Below, one piece after another: positions 38,741 to 47,743 of a DNA stretch of 64,000 nt. Numbering within the stretch: the stretch's first letter is position 1; each line of letters opens with the position of its first letter. The DNA is from UBA9647 sp049522195. Lineage in GTDB: Bacteria; Bacteroidota; Ignavibacteria; UBA10030. A model generated the notes under the pieces. It was not told the DNA's origin, did no database searches, and was given only the letters and a program-made list of their open reading frames with translations. The stretch covers positions 62,001-126,000 of the forward strand of contig JBEKOB010000002.1 of assembly GCA_049522195.1 (NCBI GenBank). Reading direction: 5' to 3'. The position numbers and the translations under genes are program-made.

Positions 38741-39934
38741 TTATCGAATTTTTATGCGAGAACCGTTGCCGATCTGCTCCGTCACATTGGTAATAACCTT
38801 GTCGCCTGAAGACACGCCCTGCGTCACCTCCACGAGTGCGCCAAATTCCCTGCCAACAACGATTGGTGTTTCGACAGCCTGGTTCTCGTGAACAGCATAC
38901 ACCACCTTCTTGCCGCCCCGCGTCGCAACTGCCGTGAGCGGAACCGTCAACATCGGTTTCGCCGACAACGCAGCGACATCCGCGGCTTTCGTGAGAAACA
39001 GAACCTTGGCACTCATCTCGGGGAGCACTTTGCTGTCATATGATTCAAAACCAACCTTTACCATAACGGTCGCTTTCGCGCGGTCTGCTGTCGGGACAAC
39101 TTTGGCGACATATCCCTGGTAGCGAACGGTGGGGTACGCGTCCAGCGTAATTTCGCATGGTTGATCGGGAACAATCCGCTCGATGTTGGATTCCGAAACA
39201 TCCGCCTCAACCTGGAGGGAACCCATGTCCGCAATCGTTACCACCGCCGACTTGGAGCTTGCGCTTGCGGCCATCGGGGCGACCATTTCACCGACATCAG
39301 CATTCTTTGTGAGAACAGTACCATCAAAGGGTGCACGGATAAGCGTGTTTTCGAGGGCCACCTGAGCTCCGACAACGGTGGCTTTCGCCATATCGATGGA
39401 CGCGAGGACCCGTTGGTACCGTGCTTCCGCCGCGTCATAATCTGACTGCATCGACACGCCGCTCTGCAGAAGTTTTTTCTGGCGATCGAGCCACTGTGTG
39501 GCATCTTTCAGATCGGCCTCGTTCACCTGGAGGTTGGCCCGCGCCTGTGCGAGAGAAGCCTTCATATCGGTGTCTTCAATGCGAGCGAGCACCTGCCCCC
39601 TTTTCACCCGATCCCCCTCAACGACACTAAGGTACTCCAGTCGGCCGGTAGCCTTCGACGCAACAGCAGCTTTTCGTTGTGCGACGACGTAGCCGCTCGC
39701 GGTGAGGACTGCGTTTGCCTGGGAAGGGGATGAGAGCGAGGCTGCGGTGAGTTGAACCTCTATAGCAGACTCGAACGAACGTGATAAGAGGATATAACCA
39801 AGAACAATTATCAGAATAGCAATGCTTGGAAAGACGATAACCCTGAGCGAGGAGCGTGGTCCACGCGACTGAGGCTCCTCATCTTGTGAGCGATTAATGC
39901 GTAAGCCGGAGAGGTCGGCGTTCTTATTTTCCAT
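38741..39934 (-). CDS. Periplasmic adaptor (membrane fusion) protein of HlyD/MacA type
   Basis: A 397-residue adaptor with one N-terminal membrane helix (about 36-55, IVFPSIAILIIVLGYIL), lipoyl half-motifs (KGRLEYLSVVEGDRVKRGQVLARI; APFDGTVLTKNADVGEMVAP), a helical hairpin between them and a beta-barrel plus membrane-proximal C-terminal domain. I chose ATG 39934 (MENKNADLSGL) because the 38-residue extension upstream has no membrane or domain character. It is the first gene of the export operon. No outer-membrane TolC-like gene is nearby. Confidence 0.9.
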   Translation of the reverse strand: MENKNADLSGLRINRSQDEEPQSRGPRSSLRVIVFPSIAILIIVLGYILLSRSFESAIEVQLTAASLSSPSQANAVLTASGYVVAQRKAAVASKATGRLEYLSVVEGDRVKRGQVLARIEDTDMKASLAQARANLQVNEADLKDATQWLDRQKKLLQSGVSMQSDYDAAEARYQRVLASIDMAKATVVGAQVALENTLIRAPFDGTVLTKNADVGEMVAPMAASASSKSAVVTIADMGSLQVEADVSESNIERIVPDQPCEITLDAYPTVRYQGYVAKVVPTADRAKATVMVKVGFESYDSKVLPEMSAKVLFLTKAADVAALSAKPMLTVPLTAVATRGGKKVVYAVHENQAVETPIVVGREFGALVEVTQGVSSGDKVITNVTEQIGNGSRIKIR

Positions 39935-40100
39935 GATTTCGGATTCGAAGAATTGAAGGTGCTGGGTGCGCAGATGATACGGGAGAATCCTGTTACTTGT
40001 TTCAAAACAATATCCTGGCATACGTAGTTCCGGGAGTAGCGGACACAAATCCCGCTTCGCTCTGCAGGTCGGAACAGTCGTTGTCAGAGGGTGGTAGTGC

Positions 40101-40274
40101 TTAAAGGTGTTTGATTTTCCGGCCGAGCATCTCAGTGGTCTTCAGAATGCGCGCTCTCCGCGTCTCGTCTTTCTTCGCACTCTCGATCCATCGCACGCAC
40201 TCCTTCCGATGGGTGTACGAGAGCAATCCAAAGAACTCGCTTAACTTCTTGTTCCTGACAGGAGCCTGGACGTT
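40101..40274 (-). pseudogene. YdeI/OmpD-associated family C-terminal relic
   Basis: On the minus strand, an open frame without a start encodes NKKLSEFFGLLSYTHRKECV then RWIESAKKDETRRARILKTT, ending EMLGRKIKHL and a stop at 40103-40101. This is the C-terminal helix bundle of the YdeI/OmpD-associated family (S-Y-T-H-R-K-E-Y-V-R-W-I-E-x-A-K). A stop codon lies immediately before the fragment, so the N-terminal two thirds are gone. It sits just beyond the Kelch gene. Confidence 0.75.
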
Positions 40275-40293
40275 TCAATCGGGGACTTTCCGA

Positions 40294-41421
40294 CTATTCT
40301 TTGTACATCCAAGCGGCGTCCGTCGACTGCATTGTATCCGTATATCCACCGAGAATCAAGACCGCGCCGTTGTTGAGTAACGAAGCAGTACCATAGTAGT
40401 ACGCTTCGTCCAAGTCAGCGATTGTCCGGAAATGTTTCATGAGAAAATCGAAAACCTCGACCGTCTTGCTGCCGCCGCAGATCAGGATATTGCCGCCGGC
40501 AAGCTGGACGACCGCAGAGGGAAACTTAAACCGCTGACTCTCCATAGACTGAATAGGAGTGAACTTCTCTGATTTCCAGTCATAGATTTCAGCGGTGCTA
40601 TACTTTCCCTGCCAGTCATGCTCGTCAGATCCGCCAAGGATTAATGTGTGACCATCCTTGAGCAAGATTGCAGCATGCTTGTAGCGGGGGAGCTTCATTG
40701 CTCCGGCGGGAGTAAAGGTCCCGGTAGCTGGATCGTACACTTCCCCTGACGAGAGAACTGTGTGGGCGCTTGATCCTCCAAGCACAAGAACCTTGCCGTC
40801 GGGTAGGAGCGTAGCCGTGTGCGCCAACCGCGGGGTGGTCATCGAACCCGTGGTGGAAAATTGATTCGTCGCCGGATGAAATAAATCGGCGGAGGCAGTC
40901 GCAACCACGTCCCCGCCGCCGACGATGAGCACATCACCGGTCGGTAGAAGCGTTGCGGTCGAACCACCACGCTCAACCGACATGTTTCCAACCGCTATGA
41001 AAGTCTGTGAAGAGGGCTCATACAGTTCGGCGCTTGCAGTCATTCCCTTCTCAGTGAAGCCTCCGGCGATCAACACTCTGCCGTTGGGAAGCAGCGTTGC
41101 GGTGTGTCCGGCGCGGCGAGCGTTCATATCGCCAGTCCGCAAAAACGATTCCGTTTTTGGATCAAACAACTCCGCGGTGAGAGAATAAATCTGGCTGTGC
41201 CCATCGGGACCCTTCTTGAATCCTCCGGCAATGAGAACCCTGCCATCCCGAAGAACCGTTGCGCTGTGGCTTGCCCTGATCTCGTGCATCGCCTGTATTC
41301 TTGAGAGCACGTGGCTATGCTGACCCGCGGAAAGATTGCAGGACTGAAAGAAGCAAATAATCGGGAAGAGCATTGTGAAGGAAAGAGACACAAACGCTCT
41401 GATGAAGAATGGAGTTTTCAT
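40294..41421 (-). CDS. Kelch-repeat secreted protein
   Basis: A 375-residue beta-propeller protein with a hydrophobic export signal (FIRAFVSLSFTMLFPIICFF) and six Kelch-type blades with the running pattern H-x-A-T-L-L-P-x-G-x-V-L-I-A-G-G followed by A-E-L-Y/F-P. A cysteine after the signal (QSC) could be lipidated but the lipobox is poor. ATG 41421 is chosen because the 44-residue upstream extension precedes the signal peptide. Ligand unknown. Confidence 0.88.
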   Translation of the reverse strand: MKTPFFIRAFVSLSFTMLFPIICFFQSCNLSAGQHSHVLSRIQAMHEIRASHSATVLRDGRVLIAGGFKKGPDGHSQIYSLTAELFDPKTESFLRTGDMNARRAGHTATLLPNGRVLIAGGFTEKGMTASAELYEPSSQTFIAVGNMSVERGGSTATLLPTGDVLIVGGGDVVATASADLFHPATNQFSTTGSMTTPRLAHTATLLPDGKVLVLGGSSAHTVLSSGEVYDPATGTFTPAGAMKLPRYKHAAILLKDGHTLILGGSDEHDWQGKYSTAEIYDWKSEKFTPIQSMESQRFKFPSAVVQLAGGNILICGGSKTVEVFDFLMKHFRTIADLDEAYYYGTASLLNNGAVLILGGYTDTMQSTDAAWMYKE

Positions 41422-41610
41422 ATACTGAAAGCTTTCAAAAGTACACTCATGCGGGAATATTGCCCGTCCGGCAAAAAAACTTCTTTGACATCGTTTCCCG
41501 CACCATGAGTTTAACACCGCGAAGGGAGAGATTGATTCCCTGGGACAGCGCATCTGGTTTTACGACCTTCGCAGAAATGGCAAACCACCAAACCAGCAAA
41601 ACGAGTATTT

Positions 41611-42057
41611 TCAGGAGGCTTTTACCGATTCGGCGGAATTCTGCGCCCTTGTGCGCCTCTGTTCGTCCAGCGACCAGCGTCCGCCGCCGACAAGAAAAAG
41701 GCAGATTAAGCCGAGAAGCATCGACCAATCAACACGGGCTTCATGAGCCATCTTCCAGAATCCCTCATGAAGCAACATGGGAATTTTCGTGGTTGCTATG
41801 GCGACGAGGATGTTGATGGTAAGCGGAACCGCGGCGAGACGTGTGAAGAGGCCGAAAAGAAGAAGCGCTCCGCATAGAATCTCAACAACTCCAACAAAGG
41901 GAGCCATAATCTCCGGTGCCGGGATGCCGATCTTGATAAACCGGCCTACGCCTAACGCATCCTGGAATAGAAATTTCTGAATCCCCTCCGCAAGAAAAAC
42001 ACTCCCGACCATCAGGCGCACGAGGAAAACGGGCGCAGTATCCCATGATGTTTTCAT
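41611..42057 (-). CDS. DoxX family membrane protein
   Basis: A 148-residue protein with four membrane helices and the DoxX pattern VFLVRLMVGSVFLAEGIQKF, PEIMAPFVGVVEILCGALLL and GLFTRLAAVPLTINILVAI. DoxX-like proteins occur in quinone-linked or redox-stress roles; the precise job is unknown. ATG 42057 is preceded by AAGGAGATGAA at ideal spacing, ruling out a 21-residue upstream extension. Confidence 0.88.
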   Translation of the reverse strand: MKTSWDTAPVFLVRLMVGSVFLAEGIQKFLFQDALGVGRFIKIGIPAPEIMAPFVGVVEILCGALLLFGLFTRLAAVPLTINILVAIATTKIPMLLHEGFWKMAHEARVDWSMLLGLICLFLVGGGRWSLDEQRRTRAQNSAESVKAS

Positions 42058-42375
42058 TTCATCTCCTTCATCTATGGCGTGAATAATCCGAGATCGTTGA
42101 TGCCCCCCGGGAATCGACAAGCAACAAATTCATGACTCTTAGGGTGACTCGACCACAACAGCACATCTCCATCATCTGAAAACCACGCGTTGTGGCTGAG
42201 CGTTCCCCGGGCGGCGCTTAGCATTCAGCTACCAGCCAAAAGCTGACCGCTGAAAGCTGAATGCTGACCGCTATTCCCAGCCTCTCGTTGCATCACTCCT
42301 GAAAAACAAACACCTTATACGGAACAATACTAAGCTGCGACTCGTATCCACAAAGAGTACCCTCACACCAAAACA
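42058..42375. repeat. Divergent gap with an AGCTGAAAGC-type palindromic repeat
   Basis: Within this 318-base gap, AGCATTCAGCT (42220-42230) and AGCTGAATGCT (42255-42265) are a perfect 11-base inverted repeat, separated by 24 bases that repeat the same words (CCAAAAGCTGACCGCTGAA). It belongs to the same vocabulary as repeats at 49505-49962, 54001-54056, 58413-58465 and 60383-60430. Promoters for the two divergent genes must be here, but none is clear. Confidence 0.65.
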
Positions 42376-45150
42376 ATGTCCTATTTTGACCGACACCCCA
42401 ATCAATTTCGCCTTGCGTTCGGAATTTTCACAGGGTATCTCTGCGTCCTCGCCGCTATTACGTTCTACCAGATCGCGACCAGGCCAACCGACGAGAATCT
42501 TTTTGCCAACCCGCAATCCAATCTCTACGTTACGAAAAACATTCCGGCAACCCTGGTAACAGGGAAGAGGGGTCCGACCGACAACGAAATACGTCTTGGT
42601 GATCTGATCGTTGCGGTCGACAGGATGTCTGTTGCGGATCAGGACGTGCTGCAGAAGGAGCTTGCGCGGACGCCAGACTCCACAGCAGAGATCACTGTCG
42701 TTCGGTTTAAGACAGGCGACAAGAGGGTGTATCGTGTTACCAAACATCAACTAACGGAAGGGATCGTTCGCGACCTCGGACCGACAGCCAGGGTCATCGA
42801 TGTAACCGCTGGTGGTGCCTCTGATCGTGCCGGCATGAATGTCGGCGATCTGATACTCCGGATCAACGGCCAGAATTTCAAGAACTCCACCGACGCAGAT
42901 CGTATCCTGGCCGAAGGGCAGATAGGCAAGGATCTCGTGTACGATGTGCTGCGGGACAACGAAGTGCTGTCGCTCCACGTGATAATTGCCGCGATCGGTG
43001 TCGCATTTCCAGTACTTGTCTCAACGCTGTCAGGCCTTGTGTTCTTTGCGATCGGAGTCTTTCTCGGGCTTGTCAGACCGCGGTATATTGCGGCGAGACT
43101 GATCAGCCTCGCCTTTGTAGCGTTCGGGTTCTTTATCATCGTGGTCCTGATCCGCCGCGGGTACATTCTATCGACGTTTGATGTCGTGCGAAACATCACG
43201 ATGGTCGTTGTCCTCTACTTTGCAATCCCGCTCTTGATCCATGCGTCGCACTATTTCCCGAAGGAGCGCCCGGAGCTTCTTGCGCGCAAATGGATACGGT
43301 GGGTTGCGTACGCACTTGCCTTGGTTTGCATCGCCGCCCCGATGGCTCTTGGAGATTCGGCATTCTTTGGAGGGCTCATCCTCCTCGTTGTTTATGCTCT
43401 CGTTATCAGGCTTGCATTTCGAAAACAGGCAAGCGATGAATATAAACGCCTCAACAGCGTTGTAAGGAATACTTCTCTTATCGCTGCCGGGGCATCCCTT
43501 CTCTGCGCGGTCTTCCTCGTGTATCGTTATCAGAGCTCGGACCTCGGGTACATTACGTTGCCCCTGATTCTCATTCCCCTCGGTCATCTCTATGCCATTG
43601 GCCGATACCGTCTGATGGGGCTCGACCTGCGCATCCGGCGAAATGTACAATACATCCTCGTCACATCGCTCTGGATCGCCATCGTCGGTTTCGTGGCGTT
43701 CAGGATTTTGTTTTGGCTCCAGGGAACGCAGCTTCCCATTCCCAATATTCATCTGACAGCAACATCGGTGGAGGTGCTCGACGCACCGCTCCAGCCGGAG
43801 CAACGGATATGGCTGGAGAAGGGGATCCTCATGCTCCTGTCGGTTCTCGTCGTGTCCGCTGGCTGGAAAGTCGCCCGGCGCGGTCAAAACCTCATTGATA
43901 CACTATACTTCCGCTCACGGTACGACTATCGGCGGGCTGCTAACGAGCTGGCAGAAGTGATGGCGACGAAGCTGAGCATGGTTGAACTTGCACGGGGGAT
44001 GGTCGAGAAACTCTCCGGATTGCTGCAGCTCAAACGCGTCGGCGTGTTGTTCTTCCGGGACGAATGTGCCTGCTGTTGCCAGGAAGTGCACGGCTTCGAC
44101 GGGACGGCATGGGCAGAATTCTGTGTCAAGCACGACCGGGAACTGACGAACGAACTCCTAAAGCTGGAAGGCGAATCAAGCGTCGGTGCTCTCCCCGAGG
44201 GACTTCGAAGCGAGTTTCGAAAGAACGGCTTCCTCTATGTCGCTACCATCCGGTCGAAGGAGAAGCTCGTCGGTGCATTGCTCGTCGGCGAAAAGCGATC
44301 AGAAGCAACGTTTCAACAAGAGGATCTCGATTTCCTGGAGGTAGTCGCAAAACAGGCCTCCGTTGCAATTGAAAACGCATTTCTGTATGAAGCGCTCGCC
44401 GAGCAGGAGCGGCTGAAGCATGAACTGGCCATTGCGCGAAAGATCCAGCTTGCATCCCTGCCGCAAATGACGCCGGAGATCAAAGGACTTGATATTGCCG
44501 GAGCGTCTCATCCAGCGCTCGAGGTAGGAGGAGATTATTTCGATTATCTCAACGGGAAGGCGGATAAGATCACCATTATCGTCGGGGATGTCAGCGGAAA
44601 GGGAACGTCTGCCGCACTGTATATGTCGAAGGTCCAGGGTATCCTTCGATCCCTCAACGCCTTCGACCTCTCGCCGAAGGAACTGTTCGTTCGGACGAAC
44701 AAGCTCCTCTGCCACGATCTCGAAAAAAGTTCATTTGTGACAGCAATTACCGGAGCATTCGAGCCGCAGGCGCGAAAACTTGTGTTGGCCCGTGCCGGCC
44801 ATTTGCCGCTGTACCACTACGTTGCCCAAACACAGAAGGTTGAAGTTGTAACCCCGAAGGGGTTGGGCCTTGGACTTGAGTCCACAGATCTTTTTGCTTC
44901 CGAGCTGGAAGAACGAGTCATGTTCTATCAGCCCAATGATGTCTTCGTATTCGCCAGCGATGGCGTAACGGAGGCTGAAGATGAATCAGGCGGACAGCTT
45001 GGGGAGGAAGGCCTGGTACGCGTGATCGCGCAGCATGCCGGCGAGGATGCAAACAGTATTCTCAATCAAATTATGGAAGCAGTGAAGGATTTTTGCCACG
45101 GCGGGGAGCAACACGACGATCAAACGGTGGTTATCGTAAAAGCTCGTTGA
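42376..45150 (+). CDS. PDZ - multi-TM - GAF - SpoIIE serine phosphatase (RsbU-like)
   Basis: A 924-residue signalling protein. After an N-terminal helix comes a periplasmic region with a PDZ domain (about 130-200, GGASDRAGMNVGDLILRINGQ), about seven or eight membrane helices (about 205-500), a GAF domain (about 540-690) and a PP2C/SpoIIE phosphatase (about 700-924) with EVGGDYFDY, GDVSGKGTSAALYMSK, FASDGVTEAEDE and HDDQTVVIV. Such enzymes dephosphorylate anti-sigma-factor antagonists in partner switching. The GAF domain carries a cysteine cluster, Cys564, Cys566, Cys567 and Cys568, which could bind metal or sense redox. No partner-switch kinase or antagonist is adjacent. Confidence 0.9.
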   Translation: MSYFDRHPNQFRLAFGIFTGYLCVLAAITFYQIATRPTDENLFANPQSNLYVTKNIPATLVTGKRGPTDNEIRLGDLIVAVDRMSVADQDVLQKELARTPDSTAEITVVRFKTGDKRVYRVTKHQLTEGIVRDLGPTARVIDVTAGGASDRAGMNVGDLILRINGQNFKNSTDADRILAEGQIGKDLVYDVLRDNEVLSLHVIIAAIGVAFPVLVSTLSGLVFFAIGVFLGLVRPRYIAARLISLAFVAFGFFIIVVLIRRGYILSTFDVVRNITMVVVLYFAIPLLIHASHYFPKERPELLARKWIRWVAYALALVCIAAPMALGDSAFFGGLILLVVYALVIRLAFRKQASDEYKRLNSVVRNTSLIAAGASLLCAVFLVYRYQSSDLGYITLPLILIPLGHLYAIGRYRLMGLDLRIRRNVQYILVTSLWIAIVGFVAFRILFWLQGTQLPIPNIHLTATSVEVLDAPLQPEQRIWLEKGILMLLSVLVVSAGWKVARRGQNLIDTLYFRSRYDYRRAANELAEVMATKLSMVELARGMVEKLSGLLQLKRVGVLFFRDECACCCQEVHGFDGTAWAEFCVKHDRELTNELLKLEGESSVGALPEGLRSEFRKNGFLYVATIRSKEKLVGALLVGEKRSEATFQQEDLDFLEVVAKQASVAIENAFLYEALAEQERLKHELAIARKIQLASLPQMTPEIKGLDIAGASHPALEVGGDYFDYLNGKADKITIIVGDVSGKGTSAALYMSKVQGILRSLNAFDLSPKELFVRTNKLLCHDLEKSSFVTAITGAFEPQARKLVLARAGHLPLYHYVAQTQKVEVVTPKGLGLGLESTDLFASELEERVMFYQPNDVFVFASDGVTEAEDESGGQLGEEGLVRVIAQHAGEDANSILNQIMEAVKDFCHGGEQHDDQTVVIVKAR

Positions 45151-45167
45151 ACAATCCGGCAGCTGAG

Positions 45168-45932
45168 TCAGATCCGCTCGCACTCCTGTGATCGTATCCA
45201 TCCGACCTTTCCATCCGCAAGAACGATCTTCACCCAATCGCCCACTGAGTCACTCAGCTTTACCTTCAATCCCTCGTGGATGACAAACGCATCCAGGCTT
45301 TGAGCGTCGGGAGATGTCTTTGCCGTAGCGACAGAGGTCGTGACGATTGCGTCGTTTCGTATGCGGGCATCGGCGATCTGCGTCACAAGAAGTACGCCGA
45401 CGGGGATTAACCACACCAGCGCTGCGATCGTGAGCGTGCGGAGCAATCGCAGGATATTCGGGCTTGTAAGAATGTAGAGAGCTGCCAGGCTGGCGAACAG
45501 GATCAGCCACCCAAGAGCAAAGAGCCATGTCGTGGTATGTAGCGGCACGTACGACGAGACCGTACGCAGCCATTCGATGAAGAACAACTCCGGCAGCGGC
45601 TCGATCCTGTCGGCGGTCTTGAGGTTGACAAGATCAAGATTGTGCTTGATGTCGTGGTCGTTGGGGTGGAGGCGCAATGCCCGTTCGTATGCGAGGATAG
45701 CCGGTGCCGTTTTTCCCAGACGATAATACGAATTGCCGAGGTTGAAATAGATTGCGGGGCTGGCCATTCCCTGTTTCAGGATGCTCTCGTACACCATCGC
45801 CGCCTGATCGAACTTCCCGTCGCGATAGAACGCATTCCCGCGTTCAAATTCATCCATTGCTGTTTGAGCTGCCGCAGACGCGCAGAGGCCACCGAGAACA
45901 AGCATCAATATGAACAATTGTCGCAGCTTCAT
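45168..45932 (-). CDS. BatE-like TPR and SH3 protein
   Basis: A 254-residue protein with a signal peptide (LFILMLVLGGLCASAAA), two or three TPR repeats (FERGNAFYRDGKFDQAAMVY; AIYFNLGNSYYRLGKTAPAI), two membrane helices (about 140-200) and a C-terminal bacterial SH3 domain (KLSDSVGDWVKIVLADGKVG). This is the layout of BatE, the last gene of Bacteroidota Bat operons. The ATG overlaps the batD stop (ATGA). Only 17 bases separate its stop from the convergent SpoIIE gene. Confidence 0.85.
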   Translation of the reverse strand: MKLRQLFILMLVLGGLCASAAAQTAMDEFERGNAFYRDGKFDQAAMVYESILKQGMASPAIYFNLGNSYYRLGKTAPAILAYERALRLHPNDHDIKHNLDLVNLKTADRIEPLPELFFIEWLRTVSSYVPLHTTTWLFALGWLILFASLAALYILTSPNILRLLRTLTIAALVWLIPVGVLLVTQIADARIRNDAIVTTSVATAKTSPDAQSLDAFVIHEGLKVKLSDSVGDWVKIVLADGKVGWIRSQECERI

Positions 45933-47743
45933 ACTTTTCTGCTGAACGAGCGTTCTACGCTGTTGATAATTCCGGTGGCTGCATCGAGAAGCTCCGCTCT
46001 GGCTTCCTGTGTGTCGGAGGCAGGGGCAAAGCGTGCGAATTCGGCTCTGTCGATGCACGAACGGAGAGTCTGCACCGTCTCGGTTGGGACATGATGTTGT
46101 TCAAGGAGCGTTGCCGCTTCGTCAATGGTCAGCGAGGCCTTGGGGATATGCAACTTGTCCTCGAGATACCCCATGAGCGCCTTCGACACTTCTGCGTGAT
46201 AACTCTCGGTGTTTCCCTGCGAGAAAAGCTTCCGTGCCTGCTTCAACCGCTTCGTTACCTCACGTCCCGCTTTTGCGAAGCGCAGTTGATCGACTTTTCC
46301 AGAGAGCTTCTCCTGTCGCTTGCGATACGCGAATGCTCCGAGAAACGCGATTGGAGGAACAACAAAGAGAGCGACCAGCCAGTTGCTGGTAAAAAGAGAT
46401 TCGCCGATTGGCTGCAGCTCGCCCAGAGTGAGATTGAGGAACCGGATATCCTCTCCCAGCAGCCGGACGTCCGACTTTGAAGCAATTGCCGCGCCGCCGC
46501 TGATGTCTCGCCCCTGTAGAACGGTGAAATTGAATCGTTGGGAACGCAGGGTATTGTAAGCGTTTCGATCGAGATCGAAATACGAGAACGAGATCGGCTC
46601 AACTGCCCGATCGCCTGCGTTGCGGGGAATGATGAGATACTCTGCGATTTTCTTCCCCCGTATCATGCCGCCATCGCGTGTGATCTCGTCGGTGATTTTA
46701 GGATCATATGCTTCAAAATCAGCCGGCAGGTTCGGTTTCGGAGGAGTCAGCAGCTTGATGTTCCCGGAGCCAGTGACCGTGAGCCGCAGTGTAATCGGGT
46801 CACCGGTTTTGACCTCTTTCTTGTCCGCCGTGGCTGTGAACGTAAACTGCCCTACTGCACCACCGAATCCTGCAGGCGGATTCCCCGGCAGGGGATCCAC
46901 GGTGACATTGAGGGGATTCGACTTGAAATCCTGCTCGACGTTCTGCATACGCGAAAAAAACGGGTCGTTGAAGAACGAATCAAACGGGTCGTTGCTCTTC
47001 TTACGGGATTGAAGCTGATACGCGCAACGGACCTCGAGGGGCGATATGACAAGCTTGCCGCTCTGCGTCGGGAACAGCGCTGTCTTCCGGATCACTGCCA
47101 CCCGGTATTGCTTTCCCTCGTACGTTTCGTTGACGACCGTCGGCTGCTTGGGCTGATCAGTTTCTTCTGCCCAGAATCCCTGGTATACCGGCGCCTTGGC
47201 AATATCGTATCCGGAAACCTGGAGGCGGGTATATAGCTTGTACGTGACCGTGACGGGCTCACCCTGCTTGACTCGCTGCTTGTCGCTCAAGGCGCGAATG
47301 AAAAGATTATCCCCCACATTTTGAGAGGCATCGGCTTCTTTCTGCTGCGTCTGGGGTTTGCCCTGTACGACTTCAATCTGAATCGGCTGCGTTTGAAGCG
47401 TCGTTCCTCTGTAATCGACACTGGCCGCCCCGATGGAATACTTGCCGGTCTGGCGGGCGTACAAATAGTATGTATAGGTGACGGACCCGGACATCTGGCC
47501 GTTGACAAACTGCATGTTCGTGGACTGGTTGGGTCCGCTGAGGACGACAAAGGGGCTGAAATTCGGCGCCTTGAAGTTTTTGACACCATTCACGTCGGAG
47601 CCGGAGACGGTAAACGATACTTCAAACCGATCACCTGTGCCGACGGACGAACGGTCCACGCTGGCAACAAACGTCCCGTTTTGCGCCGTTGCGGTCAGGC
47701 TCAGCACCATGAGCAACACGATATGTCGCACAACGTTTCTCAC
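45929..47743 (-). CDS. batD: BatD, oxygen-tolerance protein
   Basis: A 604-residue exported membrane protein. A signal peptide (IVLLMVLSLTATA) is followed by tandem beta-sandwich domains with FEVSFTVSGSDVNGVKNFKA and FTATADKKEVKTGDPITLRL, then one membrane helix (about 478-496) and a helical cytoplasmic tail. This is the BatD/oxygen-tolerance pattern. I choose GTG 47743 because AGAAGGA lies at proper spacing and the G of the preceding TAG is shared with the GTG; a TTG two codons earlier is possible. Coupled to batBC upstream and batE downstream. Confidence 0.88.
   Translation of the reverse strand: MRNVVRHIVLLMVLSLTATAQNGTFVASVDRSSVGTGDRFEVSFTVSGSDVNGVKNFKAPNFSPFVVLSGPNQSTNMQFVNGQMSGSVTYTYYLYARQTGKYSIGAASVDYRGTTLQTQPIQIEVVQGKPQTQQKEADASQNVGDNLFIRALSDKQRVKQGEPVTVTYKLYTRLQVSGYDIAKAPVYQGFWAEETDQPKQPTVVNETYEGKQYRVAVIRKTALFPTQSGKLVISPLEVRCAYQLQSRKKSNDPFDSFFNDPFFSRMQNVEQDFKSNPLNVTVDPLPGNPPAGFGGAVGQFTFTATADKKEVKTGDPITLRLTVTGSGNIKLLTPPKPNLPADFEAYDPKITDEITRDGGMIRGKKIAEYLIIPRNAGDRAVEPISFSYFDLDRNAYNTLRSQRFNFTVLQGRDISGGAAIASKSDVRLLGEDIRFLNLTLGELQPIGESLFTSNWLVALFVVPPIAFLGAFAYRKRQEKLSGKVDQLRFAKAGREVTKRLKQARKLFSQGNTESYHAEVSKALMGYLEDKLHIPKASLTIDEAATLLEQHHVPTETVQTLRSCIDRAEFARFAPASDTQEARAELLDAATGIINSVERSFSRKV

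Noticed and set aside
43168..43887. 239-codon minus-strand frame inside the SpoIIE gene
   Set aside because: Antisense shadow of membrane helices; residue bias (Glu/Asp/Arg) is that of antisense hydrophobic codons.
46538..47236. 232-codon plus-strand frame opposite batD
   Set aside because: Antisense shadow of a clear batD gene.
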